A stretch of DNA of 34,305 nt from an uncultured Lachnospiraceae bacterium (GTDB lineage: Bacteria; Bacillota; Clostridia; Lachnospirales; Lachnospiraceae), in the NCBI GenBank assembly GCA_946544235.1, contig CAMNMC010000107.1, forward strand, positions 1-34,305. Direction: 5' to 3'. This document shows positions 24,657 through 32,753 of this stretch, one piece after another; the stretch's first letter is position 1; each line of letters begins with the position of its first letter. Made by a program: the position numbers and the translations under genes. The notes below the pieces were generated by a model. That model saw nothing but the letters and a program-made list of their open reading frames with translations. It did not search any database and was not told where the DNA came from.

Positions 24657-25773
24657 ATGACAGATATGCTTCAATCTCACGGTCCATCTCGGCTGAGATA
24701 TCGCCATCGTTCATCCAGACTCTTGACCATTCAACAACCTTTTCTAAGGCATCCTCGATGCCCCACTTAGGTTTCCAGCCAAAGGTGGACTTAAGAAGCG
24801 AACAATCAAGCTTAAGGAAGTTTGCTTCATGAGGGCCGCCATCATAACGGTTTTCCCAGCTGAGGCCTTCTCCCCATTTTGAACAGAAAATATCAACCAG
24901 CTCACCGGTTGTGACGCAGTCCTTATCATCGGGACCAACGTTGTAGAAGCCGGCATATTTTGTATCTTCGTACTGAGCCTTTGCAATCATAAGATATGCG
25001 AAAAGCGGCTCAAGGACATGCTGATAGGGACGTGTGGAATAAGGGTTGCGGACGATGATCTTTCCGGCATCAGGGTTGTTTCCGTTTGCTGTTGAAGATA
25101 CATCAGTTGTTTTGTTCGGCTCAGCAGCTTTGTTTGCTGTTGCGGCTCTCACGCAGTCAGGGACTATTCTGTCCACAGCAAAATCTCCTCCTCCGATAAC
25201 GTTGCCCGCGCGGGCTGTAGAGACGCGTACTCTCTCTATATCATAAAATGAATTGATATAGCTGTGAGTCACGAGCTCGGAGCAGGATTTACTGTTTGAG
25301 TAAGGATCGTAGCCGTCGAGAGGCTCATTCTCCCGGTAGCCCCAGGCCCATTCGTTGTTTTTGTAAACCTTATCTGTGGTTACGTTCAGGAAAGAGCGGA
25401 CACTGTCGTGGGTCCTTACGCATTCGCAGATATTTACGGTGCCCATAACGTTTGTTGCATATGTGCCTACCGGATCCTTGTAGGATTCACGGACAATCGG
25501 CTGAGCTGCGAGGTGAAGAACTATTTCCGGCTGAACCTCATCAAAAACCTTTGAGAGATGGTCCAGACTGCGGATGTCACCAACGATGTGGCGAATATTT
25601 TTCTCGATACCTGAAAGCTTGAAAAGACTTGGTTCTGTAGGTGGCTCGAGTGAATAGCCTGTTACATCTGCGCCTGCGTTGATAAGGATACGGCAGAGCC
25701 ATGAGCCCTTGAAGCCGGTGTGACCGGTGACAAGAACCTTTTTGTTTTTATAGAAAGCAAGAAGATCTGACAT
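24655..25773 (-). CDS. rfbG: CDP-glucose 4,6-dehydratase
   Basis: 372 residues, an extended short-chain dehydrogenase/reductase that turns CDP-glucose into CDP-4-dehydro-6-deoxyglucose. NAD-binding GHTGFKG (residues 17-23), NVTTDKVYKN with the catalytic Thr-Asp, and the YxxxK-type YSNSK helix are present, plus RPYQHVLEPLFAYL typical of this enzyme. The start at 25773 is chosen over 25821 because AGGAG is 8 bases upstream and the protein then begins at the usual place. Residues about 210-237 are an Ala/Asn/Thr/Pro insertion in front of the conserved PYSTRP segment. The next enzyme, rfbH, lies divergently, 1.1 kb away; the cytidylyltransferase rfbF is not in view. Confidence 0.92.
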   Translation of the reverse strand: MSDLLAFYKNKKVLVTGHTGFKGSWLCRILINAGADVTGYSLEPPTEPSLFKLSGIEKNIRHIVGDIRSLDHLSKVFDEVQPEIVLHLAAQPIVRESYKDPVGTYATNVMGTVNICECVRTHDSVRSFLNVTTDKVYKNNEWAWGYRENEPLDGYDPYSNSKSCSELVTHSYINSFYDIERVRVSTARAGNVIGGGDFAVDRIVPDCVRAATANKAAEPNKTTDVSSTANGNNPDAGKIIVRNPYSTRPYQHVLEPLFAYLMIAKAQYEDTKYAGFYNVGPDDKDCVTTGELVDIFCSKWGEGLSWENRYDGGPHEANFLKLDCSLLKSTFGWKPKWGIEDALEKVVEWSRVWMNDGDISAEMDREIEAYLS

Positions 25774-26150
25774 AGTATTTCTCCTGTTAATTTTATGAGA
25801 TGGATATCTGATTTTGAGCATAATTATGAGTAACAGTTCGTCGTTTGAACAGTAGACAAACTACGAGTCACAAGCATACGGTGATCATATGCAGGACACC
25901 AATATCAGTATACTACAAACTATTGCTGTTTCATATATAAAATTAAGTGCTTTTTCGGTTGTAAGAAAGAGATAATACGAAGAAAAACAGGGATTGTAAT
26001 TGTTGATCAGTGATCATCACGGGTAGATTAATATGAACCGGTAAAATAAATTGCGTCAGAGTGCATTAAAGTATATAATCAAAAAGATGAGTGGTCCTTA
26101 CGTATAAAGGGACTGAATATCGGTGAATAATATTTGGTTAAGGTATTATC
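25774..26150. promoter_or_regulatory. 377-bp divergent region between rfbG and the GtrA gene
   Basis: No gene is visible. It is A+T-rich and holds the rightward promoter at 26051-26079 and a small hairpin GTCCTT/AAGGGAC near 26094-26112 in the rightward leader. A leftward promoter for rfbG must also lie here, but no hexamer pair is convincing. Confidence 0.5.
26051..26079 (+). promoter_or_regulatory. sigma-A promoter of the GtrA-rfbH unit
   Basis: -35 TTGCGT (26051-26056), exactly 17 bp, -10 TATAAT (26074-26079). The leader is about 65 bases to the GtrA ATG. Confidence 0.75.
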
Positions 26151-26711
26151 ATGACAAAAGCTGATATTAAAACGGACAATAAAATATGGTATCTGATCAG
26201 TCTGATATGCTTCTATATACTTCGGTTTTTTCTTGGAATATTTCATAAGGAACTCACGAAGAGCGGTTTCGAAGCCTTCATGCAGTTTGTAAAATTTGGC
26301 ATAGTCGGACTCAGCAATACGATCATTGCTTATATAATCTATGCGGGAGTGCTGTTCCTTTTTGAAAGCAATGACTGGCTGCCGAAATACGATTACCTGA
26401 TAGCATCGGTGCTTTCCTTTGTGTTATCGGTGCTCTGGTCATTTTTCTGGAACAGCAGAAAGGTATTTGTTGTTGAAGAGGGCGAGAAGAGAGACTGGTT
26501 TCCGGCGCTTGTGAAAACCTTTGTGGCATATTCGTTCACGGGGCTTTTCCTCAGTAATGTGCTGCTGGTTATCTGGGTTAAGGTATTTCATATCTCAAAA
26601 TATATTGCACCGCTCATTAATCTGATCGTTACGATTCCGCTGAATTTTATCATAAATAAGTTTTGGGCTTTCAAGACTAAAAAAACGAGCGGAAAGAAGA
26701 ATCAAGAATAA
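26151..26711 (+). CDS. GtrA-family membrane protein (putative polyprenyl-phosphate sugar flippase)
   Basis: 186 residues with four predicted membrane segments: FVKFGIVGLSNTIIAYIIYAG, LIASVLSFVLSVLWSFFW, YSFTGLFLSNVLLVIW and an end IAPLINLIVTIPLNFIINKFWAFK, which is the GtrA signature. GtrA proteins are thought to flip lipid-linked sugars for polysaccharide or teichoic-acid decoration. The N-terminal tail of about 20 residues is charged. Its placement with rfbG and rfbH suggests a role in moving a dideoxy- or deoxysugar donor across the membrane. Confidence 0.88.
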   Translation: MTKADIKTDNKIWYLISLICFYILRFFLGIFHKELTKSGFEAFMQFVKFGIVGLSNTIIAYIIYAGVLFLFESNDWLPKYDYLIASVLSFVLSVLWSFFWNSRKVFVVEEGEKRDWFPALVKTFVAYSFTGLFLSNVLLVIWVKVFHISKYIAPLINLIVTIPLNFIINKFWAFKTKKTSGKKNQE

Positions 26712-26832
26712 AGTGCTATGCAGAAAACTGCAGGACGTAAATTCCTGGAAAAGAACAGTAAAAGATCATAAAACCACTGGATATAATAATGTTGAATATA
26801 TGATAACAGATGAGATGATATAAAAATCTGAA

Positions 26833-26884
26833 GGGAGGTATGATTCCGGTTGGGATTAAAATAACCGGATCATGTTAGGAAAAT
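26833..26884 (+). promoter_or_regulatory. hairpin-bridged ribosome site of rfbH
   Basis: A strong GGGAGG (26833-26838) lies 46 bases before the rfbH ATG. Between them is an 11-bp stem with one bulged T (26840-26851 with 26863-26873). If that hairpin forms, the GGGAGG is brought to about 12 bases from the ATG. Only a weak AGGA (26877-26880) sits in the normal position. The start of the stem also contains an ATG for a 12-codon ORF, but it is 1 base from the GGGAGG, too close to be used efficiently. Confidence 0.5.
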
Positions 26885-28264
26885 ATGGGAAATAAGGAAA
26901 ATGTGCAGGAAACAAGAGAGCAGCAGCTCCGTGCTGAAATACTTGAAAAGGTAGCTGAATACGCAAAGGAGTTCCATGTTGAAAAGCAGAAAAGCAGAGA
27001 TGATAATTTTAAGGAAGGCGACAGGGTGCCTTATGCCAGCCGAGTTTATGACGAGAAGGAAATGGTAAATCTTGTTGATTCGGCACTGGAATTCTGGCTT
27101 ACGGCAGGAAGATATACAGAGGAGTTCGAGAAGAAGTTTGCAGAGTATCTGGGTGTCAGATTTGTGAGTCTGGTCAATTCGGGCTCAAGTGCCAATCTTA
27201 TTGCCTTTGCGGCACTGACTTCACCACTGCTCGGTGAAAGGGCTGTACGTCCGGGTGATGAAGTGATCACTGTTGCTGCGGGCTTTCCGACGACGGTAAA
27301 TCCGATCATTCAGTATGGCTGCGTGCCTGTATTTCTGGATGTGGATATTCCGGGCTACAGTGTTAAAACTGAGCTTCTTGAGGAGGCTTATTCCGAGAAG
27401 ACCAAGGCCGTTATGATGGCTCATACTCTGGGAAATCCTTTTAATCTTAAGGCAGTTAAGGAGTTCTGCGATAAGCATAATCTGTGGCTGGTTGAGGATA
27501 ACTGTGATTCGCTCGGATCGCTTTATACAATTGACGGCGTGACCAAGCAGACCGGTACCATCGGTGATATCGGAACATCTTCGTTCTATCCGCCGCACCA
27601 TATGACCATGGGCGAGGGAGGAGCGGTATATACCGATAATCCTCTTCTTCATAAGATCATCAGGTCGATGCGTGACTGGGGACGTGACTGTATATGTCCT
27701 CCGGGCTGCGATAACTTCTGCGGTCACAGATATGACGGCCAATATGGAGATCTGCCGAAGGGATATGATCATAAATACGTTTATTCGCATTTCGGATATA
27801 ACCTTAAAGCGACGGATATGCAGGCTGCCGTAGGCGTAGCACAGCTTGAGAAGTTCCCGGAATTTGCTGAAAAGAGAAGAGAGAATTTTAAATATCTTTA
27901 TGAAAAGCTTGCTACCGGTGGTGCTGAGGAGAAGCTTATCCTTCCTGTTGCTGAGGCGGATTCTGATCCTTGCTGGTTCGGATTTATCGCGACCTGCCGC
28001 GAGGGTGTTGACAGAAAGAAGGTTGTTCCGTACATCGAGTCGAAGAATGTTCAGACGAGAATGCTCTTCGCCGGTAATCTTATCAAGCATCCTTGCTTTG
28101 ATGAGATGAGAGCATCGGGAAAGGGCTTCCGTGTAGTAGGGGACCTCAAAAATACAGATCTTATCATGGACAACAGCTTCTGGGTCGGAGTTTATCCGGG
28201 CATGACAAAGGACAAACTTGATTACATGGCGAAGGTTATTCTTGAGGCAATTGCTATCGACTAG
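26885..28264 (+). CDS. rfbH: CDP-4-dehydro-6-deoxyglucose 3-dehydratase (E1, PLP/[2Fe-2S] enzyme)
   Basis: 459 residues. It removes the C3 hydroxyl of CDP-4-dehydro-6-deoxyglucose using PMP and an iron-sulfur cluster, with a reductase partner. The fold is aminotransferase-like (GSSANLIAFAAL, AAGFPTTVNP, VEDNCDSLGS). The PLP lysine is replaced by His in FYPPHHMTMGEGG (His238/His239), the hallmark of E1, which therefore cannot act as a transaminase. Cys269, Cys271, Cys275 and Cys279 in DCICPPGCDNFC are the likely [2Fe-2S] ligands. With rfbG it makes the precursor of 3,6-dideoxyhexoses such as paratose, abequose or tyvelose. No E3 reductase (ascD-like) is in the window. Confidence 0.94.
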   Translation: MGNKENVQETREQQLRAEILEKVAEYAKEFHVEKQKSRDDNFKEGDRVPYASRVYDEKEMVNLVDSALEFWLTAGRYTEEFEKKFAEYLGVRFVSLVNSGSSANLIAFAALTSPLLGERAVRPGDEVITVAAGFPTTVNPIIQYGCVPVFLDVDIPGYSVKTELLEEAYSEKTKAVMMAHTLGNPFNLKAVKEFCDKHNLWLVEDNCDSLGSLYTIDGVTKQTGTIGDIGTSSFYPPHHMTMGEGGAVYTDNPLLHKIIRSMRDWGRDCICPPGCDNFCGHRYDGQYGDLPKGYDHKYVYSHFGYNLKATDMQAAVGVAQLEKFPEFAEKRRENFKYLYEKLATGGAEEKLILPVAEADSDPCWFGFIATCREGVDRKKVVPYIESKNVQTRMLFAGNLIKHPCFDEMRASGKGFRVVGDLKNTDLIMDNSFWVGVYPGMTKDKLDYMAKVILEAIAID

Positions 28265-28341
28265 AACCTCAAAAATGTCAGAGTTATATGCGAGTTATTG
28301 GTGGTATCGCTGATATCCATCGAATAATATAATAATAAAAC

Positions 28342-28388
28342 AACCGGCAGTATATTCTCAAAAGAGAGTATGCTGCCGGTTTTATTAT
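28342..28388. terminator. bidirectional terminator after rfbH
   Basis: AACCGGCAGTATATTCTC (28342-28359) pairs with GAGAGTATGCTGCCGGTT (28364-28381), flanked by A-rich and T-rich sequence, so it can end rfbH and the convergent Uma2-like gene. Confidence 0.88.
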
Positions 28389-28452
28389 TGATCAATCATC
28401 CGAATAAAGAATCAATGGTGATTAATTAGATAACTAAGATAACGGATATAAA

Positions 28453-29319
28453 TTATAATCTGTCTTCAAACAGGAAACGTATCTTATCATATATCTTGCC
28501 GAACTCAACCTTGCATTCGCCATTCCATATTCCCACAGGAATTGTGTCCTCAAAGGAATATTCTACCGGTTCTGAGGACTTTTCAAATTCATAAACCATT
28601 ATTGCCTTCTCATCGGGGATGACCACCCAGTATTCTCTGACACCGGCATTTTTGTATTTTTTGAGTTTACGGACAGTATCCATGTACCAGTTGCTTGGCG
28701 ACAGAACCTCTACTATAAGATCGGGAGCGCCCTTAACTCTTTCGTAAGTAATTTTTTTTCTGTCACAGACTACCAGAACATCCGGCTGAACCATTGTTTT
28801 ATCATCGTTGTCGAGTTGGACATCTGTTGGAGCGATGGATGGGACACAGGGACCTCCGTTATTTTCAATAAACCTTTCAAACTCATTTAAAAGAAGACCG
28901 CCAATTCTCTGATGCACAAAGGTAGGAGCAGCCATATCGTAGAATTTGCCATCAATAAGCTCAATCCTTGTGCCTTCCGGAAGGGCGAGATAATCCTCCA
29001 GAGTCTTGTTGTCGTACGAATCAATATTTAGCGCGTTTGAACCCTTGAAGGATCCATATGAAGAACGTTCAGCTACCATATCGGCTTTGGAGAGTTCGTC
29101 ATCCGAAGGTTCCTTATTGTAGTTGTCGCTGTTAAGATCCAGGATATCAAATGCCTTACTGAGTTTGATAAGCGTGCTGCGGCGCGGAGTACTCGTTATT
29201 CCACAGAAGATCTTCTGGACGGTGCCAAGAGGAACATCCGACAGATCAGCTATCAGCTGGCTCGAGCAGCCGTGCTCTTTTTTCAGTTTCATCATCTCTT
29301 TAAGTGTATAAATTGCCAT
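28453..29319 (-). CDS. Uma2-family (DUF820) nuclease-fold protein with N-terminal HTH
   Basis: 288 residues. The C-terminal ~190 residues have the Uma2 PD-(D/E)XK core: PEGTRIELIDGKFYDMAAPTF, VQPDVLVVCDRKK, APDLIVEVLSPSN, then LKKYKNAGVREYWVV. The first ~60 residues form an XRE-like helix-turn-helix (SSQLIADLSDVPLGTVQKIFCG). The start at 29319 is chosen over 29337 because GAGGAGG lies 7 bases upstream. Uma2 proteins are common and multicopy in many bacteria with no settled function; the HTH suggests that this one acts on DNA. No partner gene is adjacent. Confidence 0.85.
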   Translation of the reverse strand: MAIYTLKEMMKLKKEHGCSSQLIADLSDVPLGTVQKIFCGITSTPRRSTLIKLSKAFDILDLNSDNYNKEPSDDELSKADMVAERSSYGSFKGSNALNIDSYDNKTLEDYLALPEGTRIELIDGKFYDMAAPTFVHQRIGGLLLNEFERFIENNGGPCVPSIAPTDVQLDNDDKTMVQPDVLVVCDRKKITYERVKGAPDLIVEVLSPSNWYMDTVRKLKKYKNAGVREYWVVIPDEKAIMVYEFEKSSEPVEYSFEDTIPVGIWNGECKVEFGKIYDKIRFLFEDRL

Positions 29320-29473
29320 ATCAATTCCTCCTCGCATCCGAAATATTTCTTTTATATTACCATAATATATCCAATATAACTGTATGTCAAACAGGATATA
29401 GTGAAAATAATTATTAATGGAAAAGAAAAGGAATAAATACGGTACAGGTAATGTGAAGCTCTGCTAAATACAA

Positions 29474-29502
29474 TTGTTTAAATGCTGTATTAATGGTATA
29501 AT
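29474..29502 (+). promoter_or_regulatory. sigma-A promoter of the decarboxylase gene
   Basis: -35 TTGTTT (29474-29479), 17-bp spacer, perfect -10 TATAAT (29497-29502). The leader is about 63 bases. Confidence 0.75.
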
Positions 29503-29571
29503 ATAATGATAGGCAAATCGAATTAAACTGATATTTTGTATCGTGATACAGATATCAACCGGTAACAAAAA

Positions 29572-31440
29572 ATGATAGAGCATATAAACAAAACAATCGA
29601 CAGATATTTAAATACAAATGCCGAGGAAGCTGATACGGAACGGACGAAATATCCCTGGCATATGCCGGGGCATAAGAGGAAGCCTGCGCCGTGGGAGTTA
29701 TATGATGCCGATGGGAATGTCAGCTGCGAAGAGGAAGGCAATGTGGAGGCTGAGGTAACCGGCAATAATATGTTCAGCAGGATATTCTCACGTGATCTGA
29801 CGGAGGTTCCGGGGCTTGATGACCTGCATTATCCGACAGAGATGATAAAGCTTTCAATGGAGGAGCTTGAGAAGGTTTATGGTTCGTACAAGACGTATTA
29901 TCTTGTAAATGGGGCGACCTGCGGAAACCTTGCGGCTATTTTTGCGTGCGTTAAGGAAGATATTGCGGGTGATAAAGCGTCTGAGATAAAATCGGACAGG
30001 TATTATTCCGGCACAGGGCGTAGTAATAATGCTAGCAACACTGTTATCAGGAGCGATGGAAAGACAGAGCATGTCTCCTATGATTTATATTCCGAGAAAA
30101 TTATGAAAAACAAGAAGCAGAAGGCGGTTATCATTGCGAGGAACTGTCACAAATCAGTATTCAATGCGATGCAGCTGCTGGATGTGAAGCCGATATACAT
30201 CTATCCTGAAATCTCGAACGAACTGAGTATCGACGGAGAAATCAGGGCGGAGGATATACGTAAAGCAATAGAGAGAAATTCGCAGCTGGATATCCGCTGC
30301 TGTATTATCACATCTCCGACCTATGAGGGCGTGATCTCAGATATTCGCGCTATCAGCGAGGTTCTGCATGAGGCAGGGATCCCGCTTATTGTTGACGAGG
30401 CGCACGGTGCGCATTTTCCGTTTTACGTGAGTATGTCTGAATCCACTGAAATGAATACTGAAAATGGAATGACTGATCATTTTGCAGACAGTATTGAAAA
30501 CGATATTCAAAATAATTGTGGGATCGATAAATGTGATTTCCCTTGCAGCGCTCTCTACCTCGGTGCGGACATCGTGATCCAGAGCCTACATAAAACACTT
30601 CCGTCGCTTACGCAGACCGCGGTTCTGCATATTTCCAAAACATCAATGAATGATAATAGCGGCGGTCATAATTCTCAGTCGATTAAGGATGAGAATAGCA
30701 ATATGAATCGTATAAGAGATAACCAACTCGATGCACTGGCACGAAATATAGAAAAATATCTTTCGATTTTCCAGTCCAGCTCGCCGTCGTATATCTTTCT
30801 CCAGACGATGGAAAAATGTATATCATGGTGTGATGCAAACAGAGTTGAGTTTAAGGAGCATTATGAGAGAATACTGCATTTCAGAGAGGTCTTCAAGCAG
30901 GCCGGACTGAAGAACCTGAGACTTTTTGAGTATAAAGCTGAATCAGATACAGAACCGGATCATATTTCCCCGGATTTTACCCGCTTAGTCTTTATGGTTG
31001 ACGGTATAACCGGCAGGAAAGCGGCAGAGATACTGGAGGAGAAATACGGTCTTGTGTTTGAGATGGCCGGAACGGACTATATTACTGCTATTTCGACGGT
31101 TGCAGATGTCGAAAATGATCTGCAGGAATTGTTAAGTGCCCTAATAGATTTTGATAAGTATATTTCGGATAATAAAGAAGAGACAGCGGAAGCCGGAATA
31201 AAAATCAGTATTTCTCTAAAAACAGATGAGGGTGTATTACCGCTGGAGAAGGCAGCAGGCAAAAGGATAACCGATTATATCTATGTTTATCCTCCGGGGA
31301 TACCTATCATAGCGCCGTATGAGATAATCAAGGAAGAGCATATAAGAGAGGTATATCACAGCGCAATATGTGGTTATGAAATACGAAGCGTATCTTGTAG
31401 GGTTATTATTCAAAAAAGAAAGGAGAATATTAATGAATAA
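29572..31440 (+). CDS. Orn/Lys/Arg decarboxylase-like PLP enzyme
   Basis: 622 residues. The Gram-positive small-type decarboxylase core is clear: WHMPGHKRKPAPW, DLTEVPGLDDLHYPTEMI, NGATCGNLAAI, RNCHKSVFNAMQL, SPTYEGVISDIRAI, VDEAHGAHF and the PLP lysine Lys341 in QSLHKTLPSLTQ. Members make polyamines (cadaverine, agmatine or putrescine); the substrate cannot be told from sequence. Several polar insertions rich in Asn, Ser and Glu interrupt the core at about residues 132-170, 288-320 and 355-385, making it longer than relatives of about 480 residues. No good ribosome site precedes the ATG (only ACCGGTAAC). Its last 8 bases overlap the start of the restriction gene. Confidence 0.85.
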   Translation: MIEHINKTIDRYLNTNAEEADTERTKYPWHMPGHKRKPAPWELYDADGNVSCEEEGNVEAEVTGNNMFSRIFSRDLTEVPGLDDLHYPTEMIKLSMEELEKVYGSYKTYYLVNGATCGNLAAIFACVKEDIAGDKASEIKSDRYYSGTGRSNNASNTVIRSDGKTEHVSYDLYSEKIMKNKKQKAVIIARNCHKSVFNAMQLLDVKPIYIYPEISNELSIDGEIRAEDIRKAIERNSQLDIRCCIITSPTYEGVISDIRAISEVLHEAGIPLIVDEAHGAHFPFYVSMSESTEMNTENGMTDHFADSIENDIQNNCGIDKCDFPCSALYLGADIVIQSLHKTLPSLTQTAVLHISKTSMNDNSGGHNSQSIKDENSNMNRIRDNQLDALARNIEKYLSIFQSSSPSYIFLQTMEKCISWCDANRVEFKEHYERILHFREVFKQAGLKNLRLFEYKAESDTEPDHISPDFTRLVFMVDGITGRKAAEILEEKYGLVFEMAGTDYITAISTVADVENDLQELLSALIDFDKYISDNKEETAEAGIKISISLKTDEGVLPLEKAAGKRITDYIYVYPPGIPIIAPYEIIKEEHIREVYHSAICGYEIRSVSCRVIIQKRKENINE

Positions 31441-32131
31441 GAAATATATTGATGATGATATTTTGTTCAAATATGAATACCATAACTATGGTCATGCTTT
31501 GGAAATACTACATGAAAGCTTTCCAAATGAGTGGAAGGAAATTCAGGATTGCTTAAGAAAGATAAAACTAACAGTTGAGGATATTTCTAAGGCAGGGGGG
31601 AATGAGAGCCCTATTCCCAAAAAGTTTGATGACGTTCTGTATCCTTATGGATGGAGAGAGATTCGTATTAGCGGTGATTTGATTGTAAAAAAATATCCTA
31701 GACAGATTTCACAAAGGCGCGGTCGATTTGCAGATGAACCATTCGAAACAGAGGTTATTGAGGGGTATATTGACGGACATAATATTGATTTCCTTAAAAA
31801 TCGAGTGGCTTTTGATCTTGAGTGGAACAGCAAGGACCAGACTTTTGATAGAGATCTTTTAGCAATGAGAACATATTTTGATTGTGGATTAATAGATGTT
31901 GGGATAATAGTTACGAGATCAGAAGAATTAAATGATATTTTTAAAGAAATTGGAATTATGCCTAAATATGGGGCCAGTACAACCTGGATGGGGAAATTAA
32001 CTTATAGGCTTGATAGCCGTAGGAACGGTGGATGCCCTATTTTGGCAATCGGTATAAGGAAGGGAGCTGTAGAAGGATATGAGCGAATTAAAACATACGA
32101 TAAACTCCTTAATGAGTTTCACAGCAGGTAA
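31433..32131 (+). CDS. BglII/BstYI-like type II restriction endonuclease
   Basis: 232 residues from the ATG behind AAAGGAG. The C-terminal half matches the BglII-family nuclease pattern: HNIDFLKNRVAFDLEWNSKDQTFDRDLLAMR followed by YFDCGLIDVGIIVTRS-like sequence, a PD-(D/E)XK-type core. Relatives cut GATC-centred sites, but the target here is unproven. The coding sequence is clearly more A+T-rich, with more AGA/TTA-type codons than its neighbours, which suggests acquisition. The start lies inside the last codons of the decarboxylase gene (8-bp overlap) and its end overlaps the methylase start by 53 bases. The upstream extension to 31370 is rejected. Confidence 0.85.
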   Translation: MNKKYIDDDILFKYEYHNYGHALEILHESFPNEWKEIQDCLRKIKLTVEDISKAGGNESPIPKKFDDVLYPYGWREIRISGDLIVKKYPRQISQRRGRFADEPFETEVIEGYIDGHNIDFLKNRVAFDLEWNSKDQTFDRDLLAMRTYFDCGLIDVGIIVTRSEELNDIFKEIGIMPKYGASTTWMGKLTYRLDSRRNGGCPILAIGIRKGAVEGYERIKTYDKLLNEFHSR

Positions 32132-32753
32132 AAAGTATAACACAATATATGCAGATCCGCCATGGCAATTTCAGAACAGAACTGGAAAAGTTGCACCAGA
32201 ACATAAAAGGCTTATGCGTTATGAAACAATGACTTTGGATGATATTAAAGCACTCCCTGTTGTTGATATTGCAGATGATAAGGCGCATTTATATCTGTGG
32301 GTTCCTAATGCCCTATTGCCAGAAGGGTTGGCAGTTATGGATGCTTGGGGATTTGAATACAAGTCCAATATCGTTTGGGAAAAAATCCGAAAGGATGGAG
32401 GACCAGATGGTCGAGGAGTTGGATTTTATTTCCGCAATGTGACGGAATTGCTTTTGTTTGGAATAAAGAAAAAAAGCTCACCTAACAGGACTTTAGATCC
32501 AGCGAGATCACAAGTTAATATTATACGTACTATGAAGAGGGAACACAGTCGTAAACCTGATGAAATAATACCAATTATAGAGTCGTGTTCACAAGGCGCT
32601 CGAATTGAATTATTTGCAAGAGGAGTGCGCGAAGGTTGGGATATGTGGGGAAACCAAGCAACAGAAGAATATGAACCTACATGGAATACGTACAAAAACC
32701 ATACAGTAGCAAACGTTATTGCAGAGGATCATGACTATGGTCAGATAGGCTGA
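32079..32753 (+). CDS. MT-A70-family DNA adenine-N6 methyltransferase
   Basis: 224 residues. The catalytic motif is YADPPWQF near residue 26, followed by MTLDDIKALPV, LYLWVPNALLPEGLAVMDAWGF and KSNIVWEKI, with RNVTELLLFGIK and the HSRKPDEIIPIIES end typical of MT-A70 enzymes of restriction-modification systems. It should protect host DNA from the nuclease gene just upstream. Overlap is 53 bases in another frame; a second Met at 32112 is also inside the overlap but has no ribosome site. MT-A70 methylases are m6A enzymes, so the pair is predicted to recognise a site with a modifiable adenine. Confidence 0.88.
   Translation: MSELKHTINSLMSFTAGKKYNTIYADPPWQFQNRTGKVAPEHKRLMRYETMTLDDIKALPVVDIADDKAHLYLWVPNALLPEGLAVMDAWGFEYKSNIVWEKIRKDGGPDGRGVGFYFRNVTELLLFGIKKKSSPNRTLDPARSQVNIIRTMKREHSRKPDEIIPIIESCSQGARIELFARGVREGWDMWGNQATEEYEPTWNTYKNHTVANVIAEDHDYGQIG

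Noticed and set aside
26840-26878. 12-codon leader peptide gene before rfbH
   Set aside because: Its ATG is only 1 base from the GGGAGG, and the sequence is better explained as one arm of the hairpin.
27221-28090. 289-residue minus-strand ORF
   Set aside because: Lies wholly antisense to rfbH, whose protein motifs are unmistakable.
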